This document shows, piece after piece, positions 1 to 12,093 of a stretch of DNA of 51,025 nucleotides. The stretch is from Lindgomyces ingoldianus. Lineage: Eukaryota > Ascomycota > Dothideomycetes > Pleosporales > Lindgomycetaceae. Position numbers and translations under genes: made by a program. How positions within the stretch are numbered: position 1 is the first letter of the stretch; each line of letters starts with the position of its first letter. The stretch is from the NCBI RefSeq assembly GCF_010093535.1, contig NW_022985166.1, positions 8,756 through 59,780 of the forward strand, written 5' to 3'. The notes below the pieces were generated by a model that did no database searches, was not told the origin of the DNA, and worked only from the letters and a program-made list of their open reading frames with translations.

Positions 1-2843
1 CGCGCCTAGTACTTTTTAACATTTTATAAATAACTTACTTTAACCCTACCTAGATGTGTTCTGCACTGCGTATATTAATAATATTCTAATTTATAGTAAT
101 AGCCTTTTAGAGCACAAACAGCATGTACGCCTAGTGCTAAAGGCTATAGAAGAAGTAGGTCTATAACTTAATATAGATAAATGTAAGTTCTACTAATTAA
201 AAGTTACATATTTAGAATATATAATCTCTATAGATAGCATCTAAATAGACCCTATTAAAGTTTAAACTATGCTAGATTAGCAATACTTAAAGGACATAAA
301 GAATGTTTAAGCTTTTATAAAATTTACTAACTTTTACTAATAATTTATTAACAACTTTTTACAGTAAGTAAGCCTTATAATTATACTTACTAAGAAAGAG
401 ATTTAATTTAACTTTAACTTAAATTACTAATAGTCTTTTAACTAGCTAAAGAAAGCTTTTACTAAAGCCCTAATACTCTACTACTTTAACTTTAAACTAC
501 TAATACTTGTAGAAGCTAATGCCTTAGACAACGTAGTAGTAAGAGTTCTCTTCTAGACTAAGCTAGATAGGACTATTAGGCCTATTATATACTTCTTAAA
601 AAGAATAAGTCTTGTAGAAGGTAATTATAAGATCTATAATAAAAAATTACTTACTATAGTACACTACTTTAAATAATAGCAACCTAAACTAGAAAGTGCA
701 GCGCATCTAATATAGGTCCTATCTAACTATAAGAACTTATAGTACTTTGCAACTATAAAATAACTTAGCTACTAATAAGCTTATTAGTTTAAATACCTAT
801 TTTATTTTAATTTTAAAATTACTTATTATCTTAGTTAAAATAAAGAGAAACTAAATGCTTTTATAAAGTAATTCTAAAACATTTTTACTTAAAAAAAAGT
901 GTAAAAAGCTTAACACTAAACTTTACTTTAACCTAAGCTATTTTTAAACCTTAACCTAAATAAAATAAATTAGATAATTAATTAAATTATTACTAATAAG
1001 TATCTAAATAATAAATTTATTTAAAAAACTCTAAACTTACTCTAAAACAGCGCTAGTTAGTTAAAGAAAGTAACACTAGCTAACTATAAAAACTAAAATA
1101 GTAAGCTATATTACTATAACTAACTTATAATTTCTAATTCTAATAAACTAAGAATTAAACTACTCTAAATTATACATAACTTGCCTATTAAAGGACACCT
1201 AGGCAGAGGAAAGACTCTTAACCTACTATAAAGAGAGTACTACTAGCCCTGCATGTTCTATACAGTACGCTAATACATATTATGTTATTATACTTACTGT
1301 AAAGTAAAGGCCTCTTAAGAAAAGTATAATAGCCTGCTTAAACTACTTCTAATCTTTAAATAAGCTTAGAAAGACATATTAATTAATTTTATTATAAACC
1401 TACTTTTATCTAAAGAGTACATAAATATTATAGTAGTTATTAATTACTTAACTAAGTATTAACACTTAATACTATGTTCCTTTATAACTGCCTCTAATAT
1501 AGCCTAGTTATTTTACTAATATATATAAGTTTACTATAGCCTGCCTAACATAATTATATTAGATAGAGGTACACAGTTTGTCTTAGCCTTCTAGAACAAA
1601 CTCTATAAATAGCTCTAAATTATCCCCTATCTATCTACAGCTTTTTACCTAGAAACTAATAGCTAGACTAAAAACATAAACACTATAATAAAATAAGTCT
1701 TATAAGTGTATATAAACTACTAGTAAGATAACTAAGTAAAATAGTTAGCTACAGCATAGTTTAAAGCTAATAATATAATATTTAAATTAACATAAGTATC
1801 TTTATTCTTAGCAAACTATAGATACTACTTTTAAATAAAATTTAAACTACTTTTAAATACCCCTTAACTAACTTATTAATCTATATAAGTAATAGATGTA
1901 AATAAACTTATTAATAAAATTTAAAATATATTTAAATATGTTTATAAAAAGCTTACATAGGCTTAAGCTTTTTAATAAGAGTACATAAACTAATTTTAAA
2001 CCTCTACCCCTGCGTATGCAGCTGGCAAGAAGGTCTAGCTAGACACTAGAAATATTTAAATAAACTAATAATTAAAAAAACTTAATTAAAAGAACTTTAG
2101 CTTTTTTATAGTAGCCTATATAGTCTTATTACATACTTACTAATTAATCCTACCTAACAGCATAAAGATACACCCTGTGTTCTATGTATTATTACTGTGC
2201 TAAGTAGCCTTTAAATTTAACTATCTACTTAAATAGCTAAACCTGCTACTTAAACTTATTATTATAAATAATAAACTAAAATATATTATAAAAGATGTTA
2301 AATAGATTTAGTTTAATAAAAAAAAATGTACCTATAAATACTTTATAAAATAGACTAGATATAATAAACTGTTATAAGAACCTATAAAAGCTCTGTAAAA
2401 GAACTCTATAGTAACTTAATTCTACGCCTAATACCTATCTAAACTAAACTTGTACCCTAATAAAAACAACTTAATGCTAGAACTACTAATGTAAAGGATT
2501 CCCTTCTTAATAAGAGGGGGGGTACTGTTACAGTATCCTCCTTAGATCCTAGACATAACTGTATTAGACGTGTACTAGAGTATTATTAGTGCATGTCTAA
2601 CATAAATATAACATAATATAGATATAAACTTAAGCATAAACTGCTTTAACACTAACTAAACTTAAAACAGGCTTAATTTATACTTAAAGTGCTTAGACTT
2701 CTAAGCTAAGTATTTAATTACTAATTTCTTTTTAAACCTTTCTGTTTCTTACACAACGTCTTGTACCTACTATAATACCTTATGTAGTAATTAAACTAGA
2801 CCTCTGTGAAGCTCTATAACCTTACTCGTGCACAATCGTGACA
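1..2843 (+). mobile_element. Chromodomain Gypsy retrotransposon, 3' part, RIP-degraded
   Basis: This is the 3' half of a Ty3/Gypsy element, cut off by the window start. Reading TAA/TAG as former Gln codons, the plus strand shows the reverse transcriptase active site at about 71-82 (YINN for YIDD), an RNase H region to about 680, an integrase zinc-binding start (HNLPIKGHLG) near 1165-1205, an integrase core with a DRGTQF-like motif near 1560-1585, and a chromodomain-like tail near 2280-2400. A purine-rich GAGGGGGGG-type tract precedes the 3' LTR at 2526. Stops and frameshifts are frequent, so no protein is made. The strong TpA bias and Gln-to-stop pattern are typical of RIP. The family assignment rests on domain order seen by eye. 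Confidence 0.85.
2526..2843 (+). repeat. 3' LTR of the first Gypsy element
   Basis: The 318 bp block begins TGTTACAGTA directly after the polypurine tract and ends CGTGACA, giving the usual TG...CA ends with short inverted termini (TGTTAC / GTGACA, imperfect). The 5' partner LTR is outside the window, so the target duplication cannot be tested. It is distinct in sequence from the LTRs of the other Gypsy families in this window. Confidence 0.75.
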
Positions 2844-4110
2844 AAGCTAGAGACTACTTTTAGCTATAAAAGTAAGCCTAAAAGCTATATACAAAATGCA
2901 TTTTAAACTATGTAATATTACATAAGAATACATTTAATTAATAAATAAGCTTCTACACACACTGTACACAAAGCTACTAAAGGAGATGCGCTAGAACTTT
3001 CTACTAAATATAATCTTCTAGTTTGTACAACTCTTATATAAAGCTATAAAATTAGGCCTATATTAGTTTAAAACATACTATAACTACTATAAAGAAAAGC
3101 TACACATGCACATCTCTTTATACAACCCTTACTTTTTAATTATAAATAAAGAAAAGTACACCTTTAGTATAACTAGCTTATAAATAGATAATACTTTAAG
3201 CATTATAATAAAAAACTTTACATAGAGAGAGAAGAATAAACTGTAGAAAGCAAATCTCTGTATAAAAAGTAAGACTATGCTGTCTAAAAACTAGCCTGTT
3301 AAATTTAATAAAAAAAGATTTAGCTTATATAAAATAAAGTTACTCTTATCTAAAAATGTTAGGTAAAGAATCTTTATATAATTAATGCTATAGTAGAAGA
3401 TGCTGCACAATAGTATGTTGTATAAAGAGCTAGAGAAGTATATATTACTTAGTATGTTAACTAGAGGTAGTATTTAATCTCTTAGTTACTACCTAAATTA
3501 TAGATCCTTTACATAAAGACATTAAAGCTCTTAACATACACATCTAGTAGTAGATAGATAATAGTAGCAGAGGACTTACTTTTATGCTACTACAACTAGA
3601 CTACATAAAGGTGTTTATTTTTATAAATAAATTATTTACTAATAATAAAAACTATATAGAATAAAGTAACTACTTTAAAATACTAGGTAACAGTATACAC
3701 TAGAATTTTACTAAGTAAAAAAGAGTAACTAGAAGTGTTCTTACTAGTAAACTATATAAAAAAGTTAAAAAGTTTAATAATATAATTACCTTTAGTATAA
3801 CTTTATAGTAAATTATATAAACACTTAAACTCCTACTAATTCTAGTAGGAATCTAAATAAATTTAAGGTTTCTATATAATTACTTTATTAAGCTAGGCAC
3901 TACTAGGAAAAATAACTTATAATTAACATTATATTACTCTATAAATTATATAAAAAGAGAGAAAGTATAAAAATTAAGTAAATTAATAGTAAAAACAACT
4001 TTATAAATGCATGTATAAAAAAAACACTAAATTAAGCTTTTTAATAATTAGTCTTAACTAACTGCCTCTCTGTCTAAATAGAAGCATCTGTAGACTAGAT
4101 AGATTCTATG
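2844..4110 (+). mobile_element. Copia retrotransposon pol remnant, RIP-degraded
   Basis: With stops read as former Gln, 3130-3400 gives the end of a copia reverse transcriptase (QTDNTL, from a QTDDTL-type motif, followed by a KFN stretch). 3450-4060 gives the copia RNase H: QIDNSSRGLTF, then KRVTRSVLTSKLY (family form KRVTRSVLASELY), then LGTTRK. This fits the Ty1/copia domain order, RT then RNase H. Both ends are missing: it begins right after the Gypsy LTR and fades out near 4110. No copia LTR could be identified beside it. It is non-functional. Confidence 0.75.
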
Positions 4111-4898
4111 CGCAAAGATGCTTTAGACTAACTAGACTAACAACACCTCTATATAAGGCTTATTTTCTTTTATCTTTTCTATTACACGCACTTTTTTACG
4201 CAAAGATCCTACACTATTCTATTATAGAATCCTGCACAAACAGCTTGTACACTACTAGACATTTATAAAATAAGTGTATAAAGCTAAATAATAATAGCTT
4301 AAACACTTTATATTATTTATAAAGCTATTTATAAAGCATAACTAGCTTATTCTAATATATAGCATTACTAGGGCAAGTTCTAATAAATAGGGTAGAGTAT
4401 AGGCAGAATATATTTAGATAGACCTGCATAAACAGAAGGGAGGTAACTAGTACAAAAAGCAACTTCTTAGGTAAAAACAGAAAAGTTGCTAGTGTCTATA
4501 TGTAGCAATAGTGTTACAGTCTAGATAGTTATTGCGTAAGAAAAGGATTATGTAGCTATGTCACATAATGCTTGTGCGCAAACCTCTGTACATAAACATC
4601 TAGATATTCCCCTTTTTCTCTGTACAGAGGAAAGACAGAGCAATATAGAACTAGAAACATGTTGCCTCTACCCTACCTACTTCGTACGCTGTGCACACGA
4701 CTCTAGGCATCCACAAGCCGAATAGGCCAGTACTACCGTGTCAAGAGACGATGGAGCAGGGAGATGGACTCAACCCTAAGTAAACTCATCTGCACTTTTG
4801 ACGAGAAGTAAAGTGTTCTAGATCCAGGTGTAACGAAGAGCAGAACACCAAAGCTACGTACAGGGGGCCATAACTTCCAATTCTACACTTATGGTACT
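4111..4898. other. Transition from AT-rich block to gene island; no gene seen
   Basis: Up to about 4650 the sequence is AT-rich with RIP-like TpA excess and no recognisable domain in any frame. From about 4660 the composition becomes balanced and stays so through the gene island. The last ~230 bases presumably hold the 3' untranslated region of SPB1. Nothing else was recognised. Confidence 0.6.
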
Positions 4899-7543
4899 TC
4901 ATCTAGACTTCCGCTTCTTCGCAAGCCTCTTCTCCGCCCTCACATCCTTCTTCAACCTAGCATCCACCATTTTATATTTCCCCTTTGTACCTTTTGGTCG
5001 GCCCTTGATCCCGTTATTACCACCTCGTGCGACCACCACCGAGACCTTCTGTTTTGGTTTCTTCTTTGCAGCTCTGCTCATCAACCGCGCAATACTCTGC
5101 GCTTTCTCTTTCTCTGTCATACCCTCTTCATCTGCCAACAGCGCACTCTTCTTCTTTAATTTTTCTAACCGCTGAGCAGCTTTAAACTTCTTCCTCGCTT
5201 TCGCTTCGCGAACCTTCTTGATAGGACGAGCGTTCAGAGTACGCAGCTTTTCCTTGATGGCGGCTGCGGCCGCCGCAGTTGTCGGACGCTGGATTTTGGA
5301 GTGCTGGTTCTCGTCGTCGAGGAACCAGTCGGGAAGACCTTCGACGTCACGCAAGGAATATCGATTGAAGCTATCGTCGACGAGATCGTGTTTGGTCTTC
5401 TTGCCCGTGGCAAGCAGGTGTGCTAGGGTCATGGCTTCTGCAGTGATGATCTCGATGTCGGGACGTCCATTCTTCATTGGCATGTCGTCTTGCTCCCATG
5501 CGGTCTCGTCGCGCCCCACTTCTTCGATTTTATCCTCACCCTCTCCAGATGACGAGTGCCCTGAGGCGTCCTGTGCCGTTCCGTTTTTAGTAGATTTCGA
5601 TTTTGCCAGTTTCGGAATTTTGGCGGAGGGTAGTTCGATTAGTTTTGCCGACTTTGACGGCCGAAGTGGTTCCTCTACACCCTCTTCAGTAACATCCTCT
5701 ATATCAATTCCGCTGTCCTCATCCTCCTCAAGTCCGTCCAACCCGTCAATCACTCTAAAGATATCTTGACCAAAGAATCGCGCCGCTCGTTTCGTAAGAC
5801 CGTTGCTTGTATCGTTTTCGTGCTCTAGGTCTGTGATCAAAGCCTTGAGTCCGTCTTCCTCGTCCTCGCTAGAGTCGCTGCCATCATCTTCCACAATCTC
5901 CTCATCACTGCTCACATCCTTCTGACTATCGGAGAAACCGTGCCATTCACCATCTTCGTCTTCTTTCCTTGCGCGCTTCGCTCTGTACTTTGCATCTCTT
6001 GTGGACTTCTGTTCTTGATACTCGTCGTACATGGAGTCTAGCTCCCGCTCGAGGCGGTCTTCCTCATCATCGCTCTCTAGTTCTTCGTCACTGGATTCCT
6101 GCGGTTTATTGTGTTCGACGATGGTCGCCATTCTCCCTTTAGCGACCTTGGCTAGAACACCAGCCTTGTCGACAGCCTTCAGTCCAAACATTGAACCTTC
6201 GCCTTGAGGACCTGTCTGCTCCATGCCGATATCCATGGGGGTCGTCATGTTCATTTGCATGCGCACAATTTCTCTCTGCCTTTTATCGTTCTCTCGTCGT
6301 CTCTCTTTCTTCTTTTTCTTCGAGTCTTGGTCCTTTAACCTTTCCATCTCCTCCTGGATCTTCATTTCCTCGTCCATAGACTCAATTTCGGCAACCTCGT
6401 CTCCCTCCTCCTCCTCCGCCTGTTTGTCCTTCTTCTTTGAGAAGCCAAAGATGTCGCGCACCTTCAATCTCCACCGGAGCAGTCGCTTGAAATCAGCGCG
6501 CCCTAGCACCTTCAGGTCGCTACAGCAGTTGCGGACTTCTTGTGTCGTTTCGGGTAGCTTGTCGATGGTGGCAACGGCAATGTCGCCATTTGGCGTTTGG
6601 TTAAAGCTTAATTTGTTCAAGCTCCCCAACAAGGCGATTGGATCTGTAGTCTGGATGAACTCACTCACGGGCGCCTCTTTGAACTGAGTCCAGTCACCCT
6701 CCTCGTAACCTTGCCTCTTCCTCTTCTTCACTTCTGGCTTGAAGACCTTTGCCTCATTGTTTGGTGCAGGATCTGCAAGTTCGGCGAAGACAGATCGAGC
6801 ATCGAGGAACTTAGGGTCGAGGTGCTTTGGGGCTTTGTAGCCACGACACACGACGAAGATTTCAGCGGAGACATTTCGGGAAGATGGAGGCTTGGTCGCT
6901 TCGACTTTGGCAAACAGCTGGTTAAAGACCCAGAGGAGTGAGTTGTAGTCTTTTGATCTGAAAATTTTAGTGACGAAGGTGCCACCTTCAACCAGAAATT
7001 CCGTTGCGAGCTTCAATGACTGCAAGACCAGCTCGGCCTGTGTGAATGCATCCTGTACCCATGCGGTACCCACATTTGGCGCTCCATCATGTAGAACCGT
7101 GTCAGCTTTCCACGTTTTTAGGTGCTGCCGCAGGGTGGCACGGCACTTGTCGGTCGTGATGTCGCTCTGGAAAGTAATGCATCGTGGGATTGGCTTGATA
7201 GGGGCGAGATCGACACCGACGATAAGGGAGTTCACAGGCATAGCCTCGGCCGCGACTTGACACCATGACTGCCAATGTCAGCAGAGGGAGAAGAAAATCA
7301 GAGCGTCCACGGGGTAAGAATACTCACTCCTGGTGCAGCACACAAGTCTATCAGCACCTTGCTCTTCTCCAGGAAGTTGTATTTCTTGTTTAACTGTATC
7401 AATTTGAAGGCGGCTCGGGCACGGTAACCCTTCTCCTTCGCAAGCTTGTACCATTTGTCGAGACGGCCTTTGCCGTGCTATGTTCGCATTAGCTGAGGCA
7501 TGAGTAGTCGGAACTGAATGCTTACCTTCTTCTGGATTGCCAT
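4899..7543 (-). CDS. SPB1: SPB1, 27S pre-rRNA (guanosine 2'-O-) methyltransferase (FtsJ family)
   Basis: Spliced CDS on the minus strand: exons 7543-7526, 7477-7328 and 7268-4899, with GT-AG introns of 48 and 59 bp, all phase 0, giving 845 residues. The joins restore the conserved start [20 protein letters not shown] and the SAM site APGSWCQVA. Domains: FtsJ-type methyltransferase about 24-205 with the K-D-K-E tetrad at K31, D117 (LHDGAPN), K157 (TKIFRSKDY) and E193; a DUF3381-like middle about 235-400; acidic and charged coiled segments about 450-640; a basic Spb1 C-terminal domain about 640-845 ending KKRKSR. The length is normal for the family. In yeast, Spb1 modifies G2922 in the 25S A-loop within nucleolar pre-60S particles. 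Composition is ordinary; no RIP damage is visible. Confidence 0.97.
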
Positions 7544-7893
7544 GGCTGGCGTCTGGCGGGTGTCTGGCTGTTGTCTGGATGTGGGTTTGACCTGCTCGCC
7601 CGAATTTTTTGGAGTCGAGAAAGCGGTCAAGCGCAGCAGAAAAGGGTGTGGCGTGTGTGGCTGGAGATCTCCCACACCCAGGCAAAACTCGGGAACGAGG
7701 AGAGTGGCGCCTCCCAACGCGCTAGCGACCAACTAGGCCGCAGCACAGGGCAATGACGATGTGACGACCATGGACAGGCACCCCAGTCTTGCAAGGTAAA
7801 CAACCACCCACCCTCCCTTGAGCCGCAAATACTCACGCACATTCCTTCTAGCGACCACTCAGTCTTCTCAGTCGTATCAACGCCGGCTTTGGA
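7544..7893. promoter_or_regulatory. Shared divergent promoter region of SPB1 and the hydrolase-like gene
   Basis: This 350 bp gap separates the divergent start codons of SPB1 (7543, minus) and the alpha/beta-hydrolase-like gene (7894, plus), so both promoters must lie here or in the 5' untranslated regions. An A/T-run at 7602-7612 (CCAAAAAATTC on the SPB1 strand) loosely resembles the RRPE element of ribosome-biogenesis genes; this is weak. No clear TATA box was seen. Confidence 0.55.
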
Positions 7894-10733
7894 ATGAGCC
7901 CACGCAAGAAGTCGAAGCCGAACCCCAAGGCGGCCGTCGACACCACTCCCGGTCTCCGGAGCTCCGCGGCGACCGGTGCTTCGAATACCGCCTCAGACAT
8001 ACCGAGCCCTAGCGAAATACCCCAGAACGCGCCCTCGAATAAATCGGTAGCCGAGTCCGGTATCACTTCGGATGGGACCTCAACACATGAAAGCTCTAGT
8101 CTCCAGACGCTGAACAAGAAGCCCAGTCGGAAGTGGCTGGGGGGCACCGGAAGCTGGCGGTCAAAGGCGCCGGCAATAGCTAAGATTGCTAAAGAGAGCA
8201 TCGGTGTGAGTCGAGGAGCCACGGCAGAGCTGCCCGGAGAGCATGCCAAGAGCCCGAAAGAGCAGGAGCAGTCCCCCAAGAAGTTTCTCTCGAAGCGCAA
8301 ATCGAGTAAAGGCGATGCAATACCAGCAGCCATGACCAAGCTAACCGTCTCTTCAGACGGCTCGGTGGGCGACCCCCAAGGTGTGCAGTCGGGTGCGACG
8401 CCGATGGATCCTGCAGATCCTCCACCACCCACTATTGAGGAGCCACCCTTCCCCCCAGATCCCCAGAAGAAGGAACCGAACAGCCAAGCCACAAGCACAT
8501 TCGGATGGCGGAGCTGGTGGTCACGGCCCGACGGGTACGACTCTGCTCAGGTAAAAGAGGGTAACGCGCAGAATGACACCGACGAGGCACAGAGGACCCC
8601 ACTGCCAGGTGCGACGCCATCCGAAGATGCGGATACCAAGTCGAAGGAGCTCGGGAATAGTACTGCACCTGATCAGTCTTCGGAACAAACAATGGACGTT
8701 CAGGCTGCGTCAGAAATGGTTAAGGATGCTAGCGCAGGAACAGGAAACGTATCAAGTACGTCGTGGTTCTGGTTATGGAGTAGTGGGCAGAATGCGCAGA
8801 CAAACCCATCCCCCACAGCATCCCAAGCTGGGGATTCATCTCCGGGGCCGGTTTCTACTGCTCTGGTCGCGCCCGTAGAGTCCCCGAAACAACCAGAAAT
8901 GCTCGTAGAGGCACCACTAGTTGCACATAAAGAGACACTAGAAGACCCACCAAAGCCATCTGGTTGGGCCTTTTGGATAAGGCAGAACCCTAAGGTGGAG
9001 AGCAATACAGCGGCGAGCTTGCCCCATAAACAGGTTGGGGAGGTAGCAGTATTCGATACGCCTTCCCAATCCAATCCAGAAGCAGCTCAATTCAATGAGC
9101 AGGAGGAACAGGCCAATGACCAAACAAGCCAAAAGAATCCTCTAAAGCAGCTTGTACCCGAGGCAGCGCCTGCGCCAAAAAAATCCTTCATGAGCCTCCG
9201 CGGACGCACGAAGGCTAAATCTTCCCCAACCGACACCCCTATCGAGACACCAAGCTCCAGCATGGCCACCACACCCTCTAACGCATCACCCAGTCACTCT
9301 TCAGCCCACACCGAGACGGCACCTGCAGCACAGCTAGCACCCAACCATCCAGCAAAGACGAAAGAACAGCCCAATAACATCATTCTCCCCGAATTTAACC
9401 ACACGTATCGGCTTGTGCAAAGGCCGTCTTACTGGCAACAGATCCGTCAATATTTCCTCGGTGGCGAATCAGCCCAACCGCATCTACATATCAATCCTGC
9501 CCCCCCTCGAATTCGGAAGGCTGTAGCCATTGGAGTTCACGGCTTCTTCCCGGCCGCCATGTTCCAGAAGATCCTCGGACAACCCAAAGGCACGTCTGTG
9601 CGTTTCGCGAACGCCGCTGCTGCGGCAATAGAGGAATGGACACAGGCTCGGGGTTACTCGGCGGAAATAGAGAAAGTGGCCCTGGAAGGTGAGGGCTTCA
9701 TTGCCGACAGGGTGAAGACGTTGTGGACATTGCTGGTTAATTGGATGGAGCACATCAAAGCCGCCGACTTTGTTCTTGTCGCATGTCATTCTCAAGGCGT
9801 TCCCGTTGCTATCATGCTAGTGGCCAAGCTGATACAGTTTGGTTGTGTGGGCACGGCCAGGATTGGCATCTGTGCCATGGCAGGCGTGAATATGGGGCCT
9901 TTTATTGAGTACAAGACGAGGTATCTCGGACCTACGGCAGCAGAATTGTTCTCATTCTCAGACCCCAAGAGTCTGGTTAGTGAGATGTACCTTGGTGCAC
10001 TTGACGAAGTTCTCCGAAATGGCGTCAGGATCCTCTACATCGGTAGCATCGATGACCAGCTGGTCTCACTGGAGGTAAGTACCCCCTCCCTTCCCATTGC
10101 CCCATCCCAATCATGCCACCATCCATCTTTAACACTCCCCAGTCCTCCACCTTCTCAACCCTCTCCCATCCCTACATTTACCGTGCTGTCTTCGTTGATG
10201 GCCGTATACACGCACCTGACTTCCTAACCCACCTCGTCGGCTTCGCGCTCAAGCTGCGGAACCTCGGGCTTCCGGACCACGGACTCGTCCGCGAGCTCTC
10301 CCCTGCGCTAGCAGGCTCGCTCTACGTCGGAGAAGGCCATTCCCGCGTCTACGAGGATCCCCGAGTTTACTCCCTTGCTGTCTCCCACGCCCTCGAAACA
10401 ACCTCTCTACCCATCCAAACCGCGGCGCCGCGACCCTCGACAGCCGTTAGTTTGGCGGGAATCAATATTCCTGTTCCAGGGGCTAAGGAAAATAAGAAGG
10501 ATCCGTATGCGTTACGGGTGAAGGATTATGAGAATGGGGGAGGGAGTAGTGCGAATCAGAATCCGTATTTTTTGCCATGGGCGATGCGCGGGCTGTTGGA
10601 GGAAGAATTCGTGAAGAAGGAGTTAGGGCGCGAGGTGGAGGGTTTATTGGGGATGTTTGAGGAGTGGAAACCTGTGAAGAAAGAGCTGAGAGATGTTAAG
10701 TTCAGGCTTGAGGGCGTTAGGAGTAAGCTTTGA
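7894..10733 (+). CDS. Alpha/beta-hydrolase-like protein with long disordered N-terminus
   Basis: Two exons, 7894-10074 and 10143-10733, joined in phase 0 across a 68 bp GTAAGT...CAG intron, give 923 residues. The start at 7894 is the first Met of the long frame. Residues 1-480 are low-complexity (Ser/Pro/Thr/Lys) with three tryptophan clusters: GWRSWW at 204-209, WFWLW at 291-295, GWAFW at 357-361. A conserved block from about 490 holds GVHGFFP (547-553, possible oxyanion loop) and CHSQG around Ser633, a nucleophile-elbow-like motif, so the fold is probably alpha/beta hydrolase. Exon 2 adds a conserved C-terminus (about 728-923). It may belong to the fungal group around yeast YML020W, from memory and unsure. 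Substrate and location are unknown. Confidence 0.9.
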
Positions 10734-11182
10734 GTCTGATTTAGGCTTAGGTGGTTTTGGATGATGTTTGGTGGGTACTTGGAGTTTCGCCAGCGCGATG
10801 CGTGGCTAGGGCTGTCGTTGGCGAGGGGTTGGTTCTCTGGGCCTCTCTGAGCGGGGCGTGCATGGTGTTCGGATTGATATTCACGATACCTATCTAGACC
10901 ATCTGAGATATATGCATTCCGCAAACGAAGTATCTTTTCATTGATTAAGTTATCCATTCTTCCCTATACAGATACCGGTACCCTTGCACCTAATACTGTC
11001 TCTTTTCTTGAATCCAAGACATCAACGAGCCATCCATTCCCATGGGTTATGCCATCATGCAATTACACCGTCCGCACAACCTCGCCTTCAGTCGGTCGTA
11101 GCCGGTCGTGCTCCTGGGGCAGCATCAAACTCGCAGACACCATGGAGAAACTGTCACAGGATGCATGTTTCCCAGCGTGCAC
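10734..11182. other. Intergenic space between convergent genes
   Basis: The 449 bp between the stop codons of the plus-strand hydrolase-like gene (10733) and the minus-strand RFA3 gene (11183) should contain both 3' untranslated regions. Composition is balanced. Short open frames here are not conserved-looking and show no domain. No other gene was recognised. Confidence 0.6.
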
Positions 11183-11862
11183 TCAATCCCCATCATAGAA
11201 GATCTCCTTGTGGCGATGCGTAGCCTCCACAACCGCGTTTGCAGCATCGAAATCTGGACATTAATTGTCAGTCTGAAAACCTCTATCCCATCTAGAACAC
11301 GCTTCTAGCACCCCGGCAAGGTCCTCTGGTGGCATGTTGAAATCCGGGACAGCGCCAATATTCAGTTCTTACAATCCCTGAGGCGTTTAGGGGAAGGCGA
11401 GAGGAGTAGAAAGAGTGGTGGGCAGAGGACTGAACATACCGACCCCAGTTCCAAAGTCCGTCGCAGCTTGCACCTTGACATTTAAATTGCCATCGACTTT
11501 CCCAATTATTTCTACAGCATGGTTGAGCACAAGATGGCAATCCTACATGCAGCAAACGCACAGTCAGCTTAGTTTCTGAACCTCAAGTCCAAATTACCAG
11601 ATCTTTAGTCATTGTCGAATTTAAACCAAAACTAGAATTGAAACTGCACCACCAACAAAAGCTTCACATAAGGAAATAATCAAGAAGGTTAACTTTGGGG
11701 CTATGGGCTCACCCGATTCAGCACAACATCCACATTACCACCCGCATCAATGACAGCTGTCTCACCCCGCAGTTGGACTACTTTCCCTAGCATGCGCACA
11801 AGCTTGTGCTGGAACTGGGCGAGGTGCGGGGCAAGGATACGGGGAGTTTGTGGGTGGTCCAT
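11183..11862 (-). CDS. RFA3: Replication protein A subunit 3 (RPA14/Rfa3), three exons
   Basis: Exons 11862-11713, 11542-11440 and 11253-11183 join through GTGAGC...TAG (170 bp, phase 0) and GTATGT...CAG (186 bp, phase 1) introns to give 107 residues. The product starts MDHPQTPRILAPHLAQF, contains the OB-fold core strands RMLGKVVQLRGETAVIDAGG and HAVEIIGKV, then TDFGTGVDFDAA, and ends in the helix THRHKEIFYDGD. This matches the fungal Rep_fac-A_3 family in length and motif order. RPA3 is the smallest subunit of the heterotrimeric single-stranded DNA-binding complex used in replication, repair and recombination. No single frame shows it because all exons are short. The splice model was made by eye, but phases, consensus sites and family motifs agree at both junctions. 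Confidence 0.88.
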
Positions 11863-12065
11863 TGGGAGGTTCTATTTAACTCGTTTCGAATTCAAGCGGA
11901 AAGGTCGGTTGTTAAGGGAGTACCTAGGATGTGGATATTTGAGAGGGGTGTTGTGCAGAAATTTAGATACGATGAATTGGGAAGGTTGAAGTGGAGGTGA
12001 GGGTGAAATGGATGGACGGTGTTGAGACGCGCTGCGGGGTGGAGCACGCTAGGACGATGCGAGCG

Positions 12066-12093
12066 CACGTGAGCTTTGTCTTTAGATCACGTG
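12066..12093. promoter_or_regulatory. Paired CACGTG sites upstream of RFA3
   Basis: Two palindromic CACGTG hexamers lie at 12066-12071 and 12088-12093, 22 bp apart start to start, about two helical turns and roughly 200-230 bp upstream of the RFA3 start codon. CACGTG is the core of bHLH and Cbf1-type sites in fungi. Use here is an inference from position and spacing. Confidence 0.4.

Noticed and set aside
4891..6941. Plus-strand open frames over SPB1
   Set aside because: Shadows of the highly charged SPB1 coding strand; low-complexity Ser/Phe translations.
11292..11561. Minus-strand 89-codon open frame in the RFA3 region
   Set aside because: It reads RFA3 exon 2 in the wrong frame and continues through intron 2; the spliced model gives a conserved OB-fold protein instead.
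11750..12000. Plus-strand open frames over the RFA3 first exon and promoter
   Set aside because: Antisense shadows of exon 1 and upstream sequence, with no domain.
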